64,000 bases of DNA from Colletotrichum lupini (Eukaryota > Ascomycota > Sordariomycetes > Glomerellales > Glomerellaceae), in NCBI RefSeq assembly GCF_023278565.1, contig NC_064679.1, positions 3,348,001 through 3,412,000 on the forward strand, given 5' to 3'. Position 1 is the first letter of the stretch. Each line of letters opens with the position of its first letter. Of this stretch, positions 23,691 to 35,902 are shown piece by piece. The position numbers were made by a program, and so were the translations under genes. Under the pieces are notes generated by a model that saw only the letters and a list, made by a program, of their open reading frames with translations, had not been told where the DNA came from and made no database searches.

Positions 23691-26600
23691 ATCTAGTAGT
23701 ATAACTTATAATACGACTTAGTACTAAGAATTTCTTTTTTATTAGCTTATTATAACTAGGATTTAATTTATTAAATAATCTTTACTTTATTCTTATAAAA
23801 AATACGACTAATAATAGCTAAGCTAAAAGCTAAATAATTATTATATTTTTATATTAATAATACGAACTACCCTTATATAATAAGAGTTATAAACGTTAAT
23901 TAATATTATATAACGCGGGTATTATAGCGAGCTAAATAAATTATTAATATTTATATTAATAAAGTCGAACTAAACTACCTTATTAAATTTTTAAAATCGG
24001 TACGAGGAGTTAATATAGTAATCTAATAAATCTATATTATAAAGTTCGATTACTAACTAATGTTATTTAATAATACTTATTTAATAACTCCTATTTAATT
24101 ATAGTCGTTACTTATTATACTTTTAGTATTAATAATAATACGTATTACTAACCTAAATAATTATTTTAATTTAAAAAGTCTTATTATTAACCTAAGTAAT
24201 TACTACTTACGCCCTTCTTTACTTAGCGACTATAACGAGTTAGTAAAGCTTTTTAAAATAGTAAATAGTAATATAAATAGTAATAACTAGCTTATAAATA
24301 ATAATAACCCGATTAGTAGTCTCTTTACTAATATAATTACCTAAATTATTATAATAATAGCCTTAATTATAAATAATATAAATAATAGTAACGATAGTAG
24401 CCGATAATTAACTCTTAGACTTAATAATAATTAGTTTATATCCCTAAAGCTAGAGGAGATTAGATATTTCGATCTAACTAGTTATAATAATTCGAAATAT
24501 AATATTACTTTTAATACTAAGTTTATTACTTATATTAACGTTTATATTTTTTATAATAAGCTCTAATATCTCGTAATAACTAGAGGCGACGTAGTTATTA
24601 GGGAGGTATAGTCGTCTTATTTACTAAATATAACGTTAATATAATATATTACTAAGCTTATATAATTAGAATAACTAGCTCTATTTAACTACGAAATATA
24701 AATTATTACTAAGATTTTATAAAAGTAGTTTAAGTAAAAAAAATTTAAAGCCCTTAACGCGTTATATATACAGAAACTTATAATTAAGGACTTTATTAAT
24801 AAATATATAATTAGATTATTTATATAAATAATAATTTATAACGTATAAAATGCGGAGATCGACGACGTTTAGGTATAATTTAGAGTTATTTTTAAAGCTC
24901 TTAATAACGAAATCTAAGTATAAATAAAAAAGTTAACGGTAATAATAACTCTAACTTAGTTCTTAAACCGCTTTAATAATAAAAAGAGTATTTTAATTTA
25001 TATAGCTAAGGATAAATATCTTATATAAAATAATTACTAAGTATAATAAGTAATAATAAGCTCTTTATATAATAACGACCTAGTCCCTAAACTAAAGTTA
25101 GTTTTATAAAAAAGAGGATACTAAAATGCTCCCTATTTATTATAAAAACCGGAGTTTAATAATTACTAACCGAACTATAATTATTAATAATTTAATAAGT
25201 AGTCTAATTATAATTAGTATAATAACTTTAATCGTCCGAACGACTATAGGCTACTTACTTAGTATAATAACTTGTATAGAGGTAATAATTCCTAGGGAAG
25301 TAATTAGTTAAATAATTAACTTATAACGTAGGCTAATAGCTAAATAACTAATACTACGTAATAAACGTAATAGAGTACTTGGTTTTAGCTATACTAACCC
25401 CCCTAAATAAGAAGTTCTATAGCGCTATTATAATTTAGTAAGTATACCTATAACCTTAGTAATAACTTTAATAAATTATATTAGTAATATAATAATTATT
25501 ATTTAAACCGTTTTAATTATAACTAATTATATTATACGTATATATAAGCTTATATATTAAAAAAATAGGACGAAGAGCTATTAAAATAAAACGAGGATTA
25601 AAATTTAAAATAAGCGTACTACGGTAATAACTAGTTAAAAAAACTAAATATAAATAATAATTTTAATAATACGGACTACGGACTTTTAGACTACGATCCG
25701 GTACCCGTAATTAGGGACGTAGTATTTTTTATTACTAGCTCTTTAAATATATATAATTATAAGAGATAAAATAAGTAATTTGCTTTAAGTAATAGACTAT
25801 TTTAATATCTTTATAACGTATACGACGTAGGTTTTTAATATAAATTATAAATACTAATGGCTAACGCTTTTTTTAAGATTCCCTAGTTATTAAACGACGA
25901 GGATTAGGGAAAAGTATACTTAATAATATTATATTAGTAATAGAGGACGATATAATAATTATTTTATTAATAATAAATACTCTAGTTACTAATAAAGCTA
26001 GACTACTTATTATTATTTTTATTACGGATTCTAAGTTAGATATTAGGATAGGATTCGGAATAAGAATATTTATTATTATACGATTACGATTTATAACTTC
26101 TTTTAATAATAATATTAAGGAGGAGGTTTATATTAATATAGGCTATAGTCGATTGATTACTAACCAATAATAAATTATAACTATTTTTTTATTTTTAAAA
26201 ATTAGATAACGCGCCGTTCCTCTAATTATTAAAAGTATTAGAATAAATATATACTAAATATAAGACTATATAATCTTCTTATTTTATATTAAGGGTACTA
26301 TTATAGACAATAGTATATTATCCTTAGTATATTTTATATAAGAGGTATTACTAATTAATAGCTTATAAATAAATATATTAATTAATACCGATATTATAAA
26401 ACAAAAAAAATTTAAAATCGACTTTACTACTTTTATTATTATTATTTAATTATATAATATTAACGTCCCGGCGTTTTATAATACTAAACGTAGATTACTT
26501 ATTAAGGCTACGATCCGATTAGCTATAATAATAACTATATTATTATATATATTTTCTTTACTCTTAGTTTTATATTTTATAATAACTAACGAAGACCTAT

Positions 26601-26900
26601 TATTTAAGCTAGTACTATATAATAAGTTCGTATTTTACGTATTATTAACTAACGAGAATATATATTATATTATAATTATTAATAACATTAATAAACTTAT
26701 TATAATTTTTATAAAAGCTAAGGTCGGCTCCCTTAATTTAATTATTAAAAATACTTACTATTAATAAGTTAATAACGACTAAGTAAGTATAATAACTAAT
26801 TTTAGTAATATAAATAATAAGCTAAACGAGGCTATAATTTCTAAATTAATAGAGGTCTAGCTAATGGACTAAATAAAAAAATATATAACCGGAATTATAA
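23691..26900 (+). pseudogene. Decayed gag and early pol region
   Basis: By position between the left LTR and reverse transcriptase this should have held gag, its nucleocapsid and the protease. RIP has destroyed the frames, and I could not place a zinc knuckle or the protease active site with confidence. An apparent 61-codon frame at 25126-25311 is almost entirely Ile, Thr, Asn and Leu, and is a composition artefact. Confidence 0.55.
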
Positions 26901-28560
26901 TATATAACGGAGCTAATAAAGTAGATTACTTTATATCCCTATTAAACTATTTTTAAAACGTTTTTAAAAATACCGGTTTTATTAATATTCCTAAAGACTA
27001 ATAAATACGAATTATTCTTAAACTAAGCTAAGAAAAGGAGGTCCTTAAGACGAGGAAGATTTATTATTTAGGAGTTAATAAAAAAAAAAAGTCCGGAAAT
27101 AATTAAATATACTTATTAACTAGGGACGATTATATTATATTATAAACTTAGTACTATTTTTATTCTTAGTTTTTATAATATAGTATAAAGTTAATAAAAA
27201 ATAAAAAGGCCATATAGTTATTAATATCTATAAATTAAATAAGATTATATTTTTAAATAGCTACTTAATACGATTATAAAACGATATTTTTAATATTATT
27301 AAAAATAAGCGTTATATTATAATTATAAATATAAGTTCGTTTTATTATTAATAGTAAGTATATCCCGAATCTCGCGACGCTTTTATAATTATTATACTTA
27401 ATAAATAGTATATTTTTAACTACGCTATAATAAGTTATAAAAACTCGAACGCTTATATTTAATAATAAATAAACGCCCTTTTTATAAATATCTTAGCCTA
27501 ATTATATTATAATAATATTATTATTAAATCTAATATATTAAAAAAGTATATTACTAACTTCGATGCCGTTTTTTATTTATTATAATAAAAAAATATTAAT
27601 ATTAACTTATTAAAGACCTTTATAAGATTTCTAAATACTACCGTTCTTAAATAATACGTCAATACCTTTAGCTTATTTATTATAATAAAAAAGTTAAATA
27701 CTCTTAAATAACTTAAATATCTAACGACCCTCTATAACCTCGAGATATTTATTAGCCTCATAAAGTATTTCCATAATAACGTCCCGGGATATATATTTAT
27801 TATAAAATTACTAAAATAATTAAAAACGGATTTATTATAATAAAAGACTAAAAATAATAAACGAATTATTAATAAAGATCCTAGGTATAAATAATAAATA
27901 AAATTAGTCCTAATTATAACTATTAATAAGGAACGGTATGCGTTTAAACAAGTACGTAACGACTTATTAAATAATATTAAGCTATATTATTACGACTTAA
28001 TACGACCGCTATTTATTAATTTTAATATAATAATAACGGGTATTAGTACTATAGCCTATTATATTAAGCTAAAAATACTATAAATAATTATAAATAATAA
28101 AGGGAAGCTAACTAAACTATTATTAAAAAGTACTATTTAATTAGTATTATACTTATTACGAACCTTATCTAAGCTAGAAAAAAGATATTAGCTAACGGAA
28201 ATAGAAATACTAGGTTTTATCTAGGTCCTAAAGAAATATAACTACTAGATCTCCGTATTAAAACTTATTACGATAATTGTTACTAATTATTCTATTATTA
28301 TAAGCCTATAACGATAATTAAATATTACTAATATTATAATAAATAGTATTAATAATAAGAAACTAATTAGGGTAATAAAGTACGCTAATTAATTTAATAT
28401 TTAGGTTATATATAAGCTAAGTAAAGAATATATTATACTAAACGCGCTATTTAAATTATTAATTAACCTAAGATATAACGAGCTAAATCCGATAAATAGT
28501 AGCTTAGACGTTTTATTAAACGACGTACTAAATAATTAAGTAATATAAATATAGGCATAA
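26900..28560 (+). pseudogene. Decayed reverse transcriptase and RNase H of the Ty3/gypsy element
   Basis: Read on the + strand through RIP-made stops, the end of the palm domain is recognisable. The catalytic Tyr-x-Asp-Asp motif falls at about 27,505-27,516, where both aspartate codons now read AAT (Asn), as G-to-A RIP would give. Downstream come the connection and RNase H regions: a Phe-Lys-Gln-Val-Arg segment near 27,935 and the end-of-domain pattern KxxKEYIIxNAL near 28,420-28,450, the counterpart of PGKEHxxPDAL in active elements. Limits are approximate. The copy is non-functional. Confidence 0.8.
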
Positions 28561-28899
28561 TTAGTTTTCCTAACTAACGATACTTATATTATATAAATTA
28601 GTTTACTACTAATATATATAATTAACGATTAGTAATTAAAAAACGATATTATATTACTAACGATATAGAATAATATTAGTATAATTCTTCTCGAGATAGT
28701 ACCGAGTTTCAAAAAAAAAATCTAATAGGGCTATAATATAGACCTAGTTTTTAAATTTATTATTAAAATAGTCCGTAATAATATAATATTACTTAAAAAG
28801 AACCGTACTAAATTACTATTTTTTTTATGTAAGGGACTATTATAAAAAGTAACGTATAGTATATATAACTAATTATATATTTTTTAAATATACTATATT

Positions 28900-29650
28900 A
28901 ATATTTTCGAAACGGCTTATAAAGAAAACTATATAGGCTATAATAAAATAGCTACGATATTATTTAGATATTATATACTACGACTTATATAGAATTTAAA
29001 GCGCTATATTTAAAGTTACCCGACGTACTTAATAATAAAACTTAAAATATACTAACTATATAGTAATATATAACCTATTATACCGTTACTATATCCTTAT
29101 TATATAATTATTATTAATTTTATTCTAGGACTACTAACTTTAAAAAAAAGATATAACTATATCTTATTAGTAACTAATAAGATATTGAAATAGATTAGTT
29201 TAATACCTAGATATAAAACGATAATAATAAAAGAATAGGCGACGTTACTAATAGAGTTTTTATAGTACTATAACTAGGGACTATTAAAGGTAATTTTAAG
29301 TAATAAAGACTTTAAATTCTTTTTTATAATATAGAAATATATATAAAATAAGTATAATAATAAACTATTATACTTAATAGCTTATTATTCTTAGATTAAT
29401 AATTAGAGTAAATAGATAAACCTTATAGTCGAGTCGGTATTACGAATATACTTTATATTATTAAAATCCCTAGACCGATAGCCTAATAATATTCCCTAAT
29501 TATAATTCGAGATTAATAATAGTAAATTAGCGGTAATAACTAAGTTACCTAACGAAATTATTTTAGGATTTACTTCTAATAATATTATTAACGTAGTTAT
29601 AAATATAATAAATAAATGACTAACTAAACTAGAGATACAACTTAAAGTAT
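28900..29650 (+). pseudogene. Decayed integrase core
   Basis: The DDE integrase of Ty3/gypsy elements can be followed over about 29,130-29,600. The segment around the second catalytic Asp survives near 29,298-29,312 as Ser-Asn-Lys-Asp (from an SDRD-type motif). The Thr-Ala-Tyr-His-Pro-Gln-Thr-Asp-Gly-Gln-Ser-Glu block is altered at the sites RIP would change, and an Asn-Glu-Ile-Ile-Leu-Gly-Phe motif lies near 29,560. The zinc-binding N-terminal part is too decayed to place. Confidence 0.8.
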
Positions 29651-30019
29651 ACGATATTATTACTATCGTAACTATTTAAATAAAATTATACTACGACTAA
29701 AAGCGCTTTATTAAATTTTTCGAGGTTAAATAATATATTATACTAAGATTATACCGTAGTTATAATATATTATAATTAACTATACTAAGAAAAAAATACT
29801 TATAATAATATACTAGGCTTTTTATAATCCTTAAACGGGTTAAATAACTCGTATATAAGCTCGACTTATTTTAATATATAAAGATATACGACGTAATTTT
29901 AGTTAATTATTTAGAACTAGTACTACTACTTAATATTTACGGACGAGTACTATCAATACTAATAGTAATTTTATTTACTAATTTACTAAAGAAAGTTATT
30001 AATATTTAATAAAATAGGA

Positions 30020-30120
30020 ATAGATTATAGTTCTTATTATAACTAGAGGGACTAGGTAAATAATATAAATAGTAGCTAGAACTTTTTTATAAAATTATTA
30101 TAATAAAGTATCTATTATTA
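30020..30120 (+). pseudogene. Possible chromodomain remnant at the end of pol
   Basis: A short segment after the integrase reads Leu-Glu-Gly-Leu-Gly followed by RIP-stops where Trp and Gln codons are expected. This resembles the WEGY/WEGL core of chromodomains found at the C-terminus of chromoviral integrases. Only the core is visible. Confidence 0.5.
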
Positions 30121-30239
30121 TAAAAAGAAGAATATTTAATTTAACTAAATAATAATTCCTTTTTATAATAAAAAATAGTATTAATTATTCTTAATTTTAA
30201 GTACTTATTTACAGCCGAAAATCGAACTTATTATTTAAT

Positions 30240-32090
30240 CTCGACTTTATATCGCTTATAACTAGCTATTTAAACCTTATTTCTACTTATTTTAGTTATA
30301 CCTTTTTCTTCCCCTCTATATACTTATATTAAAATAATATAACTAAGTAAAATTAATAATAACCTTACTAATTTAGCTAGTTAGGTATATAACGAGAAAA
30401 GTACTAATTAAATATTTATTAATAATTTTAATAATCCGGTAACCCCTAATATTAATTATATAAACGTTTCTAAGTTATTATAATACCCACTAACTATTAA
30501 AAATAAGAATAACGGACTATTTAAAATAAGAAACGAGGACGATAACTTAATAAGTAAGGAGGACCCCGGACTTAAAACTAAATATAAGGGATTTATTAGT
30601 TTATTTAGCGTATATAACCTATTTATTATAAACCTACTTTCTAAAAAACTTAGAATATTTAATATTTAACTATTTATAATATTAAATAATATTACTTAGA
30701 AAATTTAAAATTAAATAAATAAAAAGCTATTATTTTAGTTAGAGAAAATAATAGCTTAAACCCCGATTATAATTAATAACGACTTATTATTTATAGAGTT
30801 AGAAATTAAGAATAAAAAAGCTAATAATACGAAGTTATTATTAAATAATAATAACGATTTTTTAAAAATTAAAAAGGGGATTAGTAACGAGGAGTTTAAT
30901 AAAAAAGAATTTAATAATAGCGTTTTACTCAATAAAAAGCTATTAATAAAAAAAAAACGTAAAACTAAAAGAATAAAAAATATAAGTAATAAAAAGCTAA
31001 AAATAACGATTTTATAAAAGAATCCTCCTTAGGACGATTTACTAAAAAAGATACTTATACTCCTAAAGCTAATTCTTAACGATCCCCTAATATAACTAAT
31101 TAGAATTAATCTAAGTATATTTATTTTAAATAAGATAATACTTAAATAGTATTACTTAATTCCTAAGTTAATATAATAAGGTCGGTTATATAAAAAAATT
31201 ATAATAGTTTATATTATATTATAATATTTTTTAATAACGACTTAAATAATATTATTTTCTTAGAATTTAATAAAATTTTAGTTATAACGACTTTTTATTA
31301 AACGCTTATAAATAATTAAAAAAAAAGGCGACTTATTATTATATTTTATATATAGAGCTTTATATAAAATTATTAAAAAAGAGGTAATAGCTAAGGAAAT
31401 CGTAATAGTAATATATTTATATAGCCTTAGCCTATTAAAAAGTTAGCGTAACTATTTTAACTAAATTAATTTATTAAAATACCTTATTATTTATAATTTT
31501 ATAGAGCTTAGATATAATAATATATTAAATACACTTTTTACTATTTATAAATAATAAAAGCTAATATTTCGAACTACTAATACGACTCCCGGGCCTTAAT
31601 ACTTATTTTTAAAATAATTAAAATAATTACTAATTAAAAAAGAGAAGCCTAGGGATATAATTTTATAATATAATACGACCCTAGTTTAAAATAATAATAA
31701 AAGATTTTATAAGTTTATATAAAAAATTATTATTAAGACGACGATAGATAATAAGGTAAGGATAATTTTTTTTTAATAAGAAATATAAAAAAAAGGATAG
31801 TAAGAAGAAATAGATTATATAATAAAAATAACTAATATAATAATTCCTAACGATAAGTAAAAAAAAAATTATTAAAAAAGTACTTTATAATCTTAATACT
31901 AAACTACGGGGATAACTTAGTAACTTATTACCGAAGTATTATATTATTAAGTATAATAATTATGACTACTATAGAATATTTTAAATAATATATTTATAAC
32001 GATTATAATAGTATTATATTACGATAGTATTATATTTAAAAGAAATAATTAGGGAATATAAGCGACGAGGACGTTATAAAATTTTAATTA
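30240..32090 (+). other. Unexplained 1.8-kb stretch between pol end and right LTR
   Basis: Longer than a usual 3' untranslated region for this order. From about 30,780 to 31,010 one + frame stays open over a Lys/Glu/Asn/Leu-rich segment, which after allowing for RIP would be markedly acidic. Stops reappear later, mainly at TAG/TAA. It could be an extra reading frame of the element, a captured sequence, or chance. No domain recognised. Confidence 0.4.
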
Positions 32091-32099
32091 GGGGATAGG
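32090..32099 (+). promoter_or_regulatory. Polypurine tract of the retrotransposon
   Basis: The purine run AGGGGATAGG lies one base before the right LTR, the expected place for the plus-strand primer in reverse transcription. Confidence 0.6.
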
Positions 32100-32100
32100 T

Positions 32101-32260
32101 TATTATATTATATAGCTATAAGCTATATACTATAACTAGTAATAACTAGCTATAAGTATATATAGGGGCTTTTGCTTATATTAAGGGCTTTTGCTTATAT
32201 TACTTAGAAGAATTAACCACTACTTGATATATCACATTGACCTTACCTTTGCCCCCGGCA
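32101..32260 (+). repeat. Right (3') LTR, 160 bp
   Basis: Gap-free partner of 23,531-23,690. Its first ~70 bases have lost nearly all CA/TG, while its last ~50 bases keep them and end in CA. This is the mirror image of the left copy. Confidence 0.92.
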
Positions 32261-32265
32261 TTGGG
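32261..32265. repeat. Target-site duplication, right copy (TTGGG)
   Basis: Exact match to 23,526-23,530. Bases outside the two copies do not match each other. Confidence 0.9.
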
Positions 32266-32795
32266 TGCCCAGTGGTTTTACCTCAGCAACGTGCGGCCGG
32301 GGTGCGGCAAGGCGGCAACTGGTGCACGGGCCCGACGAGCTTTGGCCATCGCAACCACTATCACCAGCACCACCAACGCTACTTCATCTGGGGCTGCCAT
32401 TTCATGTCTACAGGCACCGTCAACTGTGGTTAGGCAGTCCTTTTCTTGTTAAGTTCTTTTACTTACATGAGATGAGATGGCGTCAAATTTGTTCAAATTA
32501 CCTTAGATGGCATCTGACGAAATATCAGTCAATCATACATCAGCCATTCTGTCCGTGGGAGTCGTGTGGTTTATTCATGAGTCCTGCAGTAATCTCAGAT
32601 CAACGCTCTCAACCGTTTGCCTGCCTCTACTAGTGCGGTCAGTGAGTCCCGTATTATACACATCCAAGACCGTCGATTTCCATTCGACATCATCTAGTAT
32701 CAACTGCCGTATTTTGAAACATAAAAAATTGTCCCAAATGGCTCCGTGGCCGTGAACTCCTTACTCCGTGACCTGATCAGTCAATCAACAACCGC
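32266..32795. other. Displaced upstream flank of the GST-fusion gene and 3' region of the Zn2Cys6 gene
   Basis: Normal base composition resumes exactly at the end of the target duplication. Before the insertion this DNA was contiguous with the region just upstream of the GST-fusion start codon, so it probably holds that gene's distal promoter. Short + strand frames here have no recognisable domain. Confidence 0.6.
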
Positions 32796-35700
32796 TCAGT
32801 TTGTCGCATCCCACGATGAAAGATCCATTGCATCCATCGGCCCCATATTCATCAGTGATCGAAGTACACCCTCGGCGACAGGCGTCATGCCCGTCTGTCC
32901 CTGCAAGTCGCCCCAGCCATTCGGCATTCCAAAATCCGCTCCAGGTGTATCAGGCATAGAAAACCTTTGATTCGGCGTCAGCCCAGTGCGGATGCCAAAA
33001 CCGCCCGCATCGTTGAAGTAGTTAGTATTTGCGTCTACGCTCCCTCGAGCGTTGTTGTTTGATTGCGTCGTAGCTGCGTTGGCATCGAAAGAGTTCCTCC
33101 CGGACCCATCGAGTCCGCCTGCCATAGTCACTCGCGGATCTGAAGCAGTCGAGTTCGGTGTTGGCCGGTTAGACTGGTCACCGTCTGGTGAACCGGACAT
33201 GTTGTTGTCGCCACTGCTTTCGCTTTGTCCGAATCCAGTAACACGGCCACTGCTTGATCCCGATTTGTCGTACATGGACCCGGAGCTCGGTGTCAATGAG
33301 TTTCCATGCAATGGGAGGTTGTTGGTACTGTTTGAACCATACAATAGAGACGCCTCTGCGGACAACCAGCCGCCTGGACCACCGAGATTAGTCGTCGCAG
33401 AGGCAGAGATGGGGGCGCTTTCGTCATTCTGGCCAGGCTCAACGATGTTCGGCGCATTGGCGGCATTCCCATCATCATCCACAGTCTTCATGAAGTGACA
33501 CTCGTTACGGTAGGACATGATACCCTGAACGCCTTCCGGATCGTCACACACAGCACCACTCTTGGCGGTGCCGTTGCCGCTGGCCGAGCCGGGCTGTCAA
33601 ACGATTAGCACATGTAAAACCACCGAGAAGATTGTTCACTCACGCTTTCACCGCTGCGGGGAAATGCCGTCTTGAGTTTTGGTATTCTCATAGCAAGGGC
33701 TTCTAAGTCAACGTCCAACTGCACAAGGAACGATTCTGTGAGAGGGTTCCTTCTCTTTAGTGCGTTCATGGCTGAGAGAAGGAACCTTAATGAGTCGGCT
33801 GTTTGGCTATCGTCTGGACGACTCTTGAGATATTGAACAAATACCCTTGCTGCAACGTAAAGACAGAAGGATATAAAGGGGTTCATCTGAGACTTGTTAG
33901 TACCTCAGGTCTTACAAGACACTTGCTCGACATACCGCTGAGAGGTCCATGTGTGAGATCATTCTCATGATACTCGCGATCTCGTTTGCCGCTGTAATAC
34001 AGCGCACCTTGCTTTCTGCACTGACTGAAGCCGGAAGTTTGTTCTTATCTGCCTTGAAGATGGCGGCCTGGTGCAGACAGATTGTCGATGTGTGGATGCT
34101 CATATTGGTGAAGACGATGTTAGGGTTGCCCAGACCAATGGGAAGCTTGAGGTGCGACGGCAAACAGAGAGAAGTGTTGAGAAGGATGTTGTCCATGTTG
34201 CGGTGCCGCTTCCAGAACTCGCCGTTGAGGTCGTGGTCTCGGTCATCGGGGTCAGGCCGGTGCAAGTGAATCAGGTTGCGGCCAAAGAGGCATGCCATCA
34301 GTACGATGCCTCCAAAAGAGGAGAGTTTGCCAGCCCCGGACGGGCTCATGCAGTCTTGCAGCGACTGCGTCTGCTCGGGTCGGCTCATGTCGAAAGACTC
34401 CTCGGTACAAGGCAGGTTCGTCATGATGTCCTTTTCATCCACCGTCATCGGCCACCCAGTGCCAATACTTGCGTAGCGATCTTCGCAAAATGCCATCCAA
34501 AAGGTACGTCGTCTCTCCTCACGCTCGGTCCAATCCCTCGGCGGTGGAAGACACTGCTTCACGTCCAATCCGGCACCATCGAGACGGTGCAGGCCAATCC
34601 TGAGCACAATTTAGCTATCGAGTCCTGGTTGGTAGATATCATGAGCTCACATTTGACACAGGCGAATGGCAGAACCCGTGCTCATCCAAGCTCTCGGGAA
34701 GTACATCATCTTGAATTCGTATGAGGCAAGCAGCACATGGGTCTGAGCATGAGCCACAGATATCATGTGCTCGCCATAGCCTTTGATGTAATCTGCCTCG
34801 ACATACTTACGAGCTCTTTGATAGAACAAGTCTTTGAGGTCAAGGTATTTTTCAGTGATTGAGCACGACAAGGTCCAGATGGCATATCGTAGTGCAACTG
34901 GCGGTCGTTGGTTTGGAGCCCTACCGGTCACGTCAGTATGGGTTTAGCCGCTTTCAAACATGGGTAGCTGGATGGGGCCCGTACAAGTTCATGGCTGCTA
35001 GATATCTATACTTGTGGATCATAGGCACGGATGGATGAACCTTTTCAAAGAAGATTTGGTGGCTGCGAAGCAACCGTCAGTGAGTACGGTGGCCTTGAGG
35101 AGATATCGTGATGATACTGACAGCTCATCGATGGTTTCCTGTGGAGGAAGAGGTTCTTCAAGGCCCAGTCCAATCATTTCCCAAGTGAAGTTGCTCCCGG
35201 CGTTGCTCATGCCTATTGACATGCTCGAGTTGAAGTTGAAATCATCCATAGGAGGGGCAGCCGCATTCTGAGCCTGAGGAGACTCGCCGGTGAAGCGCCA
35301 TCGGTCGACGTCGTGGTCGCCGCCGAGACCAAGAGTGGGATTAGGAATACTGTAACTAGTCGGAGCGGCAGTAGTTCGGCTACGATTCGCTGCAGCTGCG
35401 TCCAAGTTGTGAGGTATGTTGGAGGAGGGATTGGATGGCACGGGGGGAGGGTCTTGGGTCTTGAGCAGGGTTTCGACTTGTTCTATACAGGGTGTAAAGA
35501 CGTTCAGTCAGTCAAGGCGATGGACAGCAACACACGGGGAAAAGAAGAAGACGTGGAACGAGGAAGGCAAAGGTCAAAAAAGAGCAAGGCGCAAAGACGG
35601 GAATGCTCACTCAGTCGTTCCTCTAGAGCCTTGACATATCCTCGCTTGGGGCCACTCTTCCTGCGAACCTCATCGTAGGCGCAAGAATGGCCAAGCCTGG

Positions 35701-35902
35701 CGCAAGTGCTGCAACTGGGCCGCACTCCGTCACACTTCAACTTGCGCTTCCGGCATATCATACATGCTAGGCGCTTCGGCTTGGGAACGTTGCTGTTATC
35801 GGCGGCCCCTTCCCGACCATTGGATTCGGCGTCTGGGCTGTGAGGGCGTTTGTGGGAGTTGGCGCCATTTGTGTCTGGCGGCGTGGGTGTACTTGAGGAC
35901 AT
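32796..35902 (-). CDS. Zn2Cys6 transcription factor with fungal-specific regulatory domain
   Basis: Seven exons: 35902-35611, 35482-35122, 35062-34985, 34920-34651, 34599-33936, 33886-33644, 33593-32796; 901 aa. A Zn(II)2Cys6 DNA-binding cluster is complete: C47, C50, C57, C64, C67, C74. It is followed by the linker KSGPKRGYVKALEERL and a short heptad-type segment (KQVETLL), the usual dimerisation layout. Residues ~240-560 match the fungal transcription-factor middle homology region (RYAIWTLS, then FPRAWMSTGSAIRLCQMIGLHRLDG, then RRRTFWMAFCEDRYASIGTGWP). The C-terminal ~260 residues are Asn/Ser/Gly-rich and disordered, a likely activation domain. All introns have GT..AG ends and keep frame, two of them GTGAGT/GTCAGT-like with CTAAC branches. 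Start: ATG 35902 is the only in-frame ATG before the cluster. A nuclear regulator; its targets cannot be read from the sequence. Confidence 0.92.

Larger units (their letters stand above)
23531..32260 (+). mobile_element. Complete RIP-inactivated Ty3/gypsy (chromovirus-type) LTR retrotransposon
   Basis: An 8,730-bp element with 160-bp LTRs and a perfect 5-bp target duplication. The interior is extremely AT-rich, with CA and TG almost absent but CG, CC/GG and AC/GT retained, which is the signature of RIP. All reading frames are full of stops of the kind RIP makes from TGG, CAA and CAG codons. On the + strand the order reverse transcriptase, RNase H, integrase, chromodomain-like segment can still be read, which places it in the Ty3/gypsy (Metaviridae) order. 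A purine-rich tract (32,090-32,099) lies just before the right LTR. It is inert unless helped by an intact copy elsewhere. Confidence 0.93.

Noticed and set aside
25126..25311. 61-codon frame inside the AT-rich element
   Set aside because: Composed almost only of Ile, Thr, Asn, Leu and Ser; a product of base composition.
23630..32170. AT-rich block as a mitochondrial insertion, centromere core or sequencing artefact
   Set aside because: LTRs, target duplication and decayed pol domains in order show it is a RIP-mutated retrotransposon.
33052..33498. 148-codon frame on the + strand
   Set aside because: Antisense to the last exon of the Zn2Cys6 gene; a shadow of its Ser/Gly-rich coding sequence.
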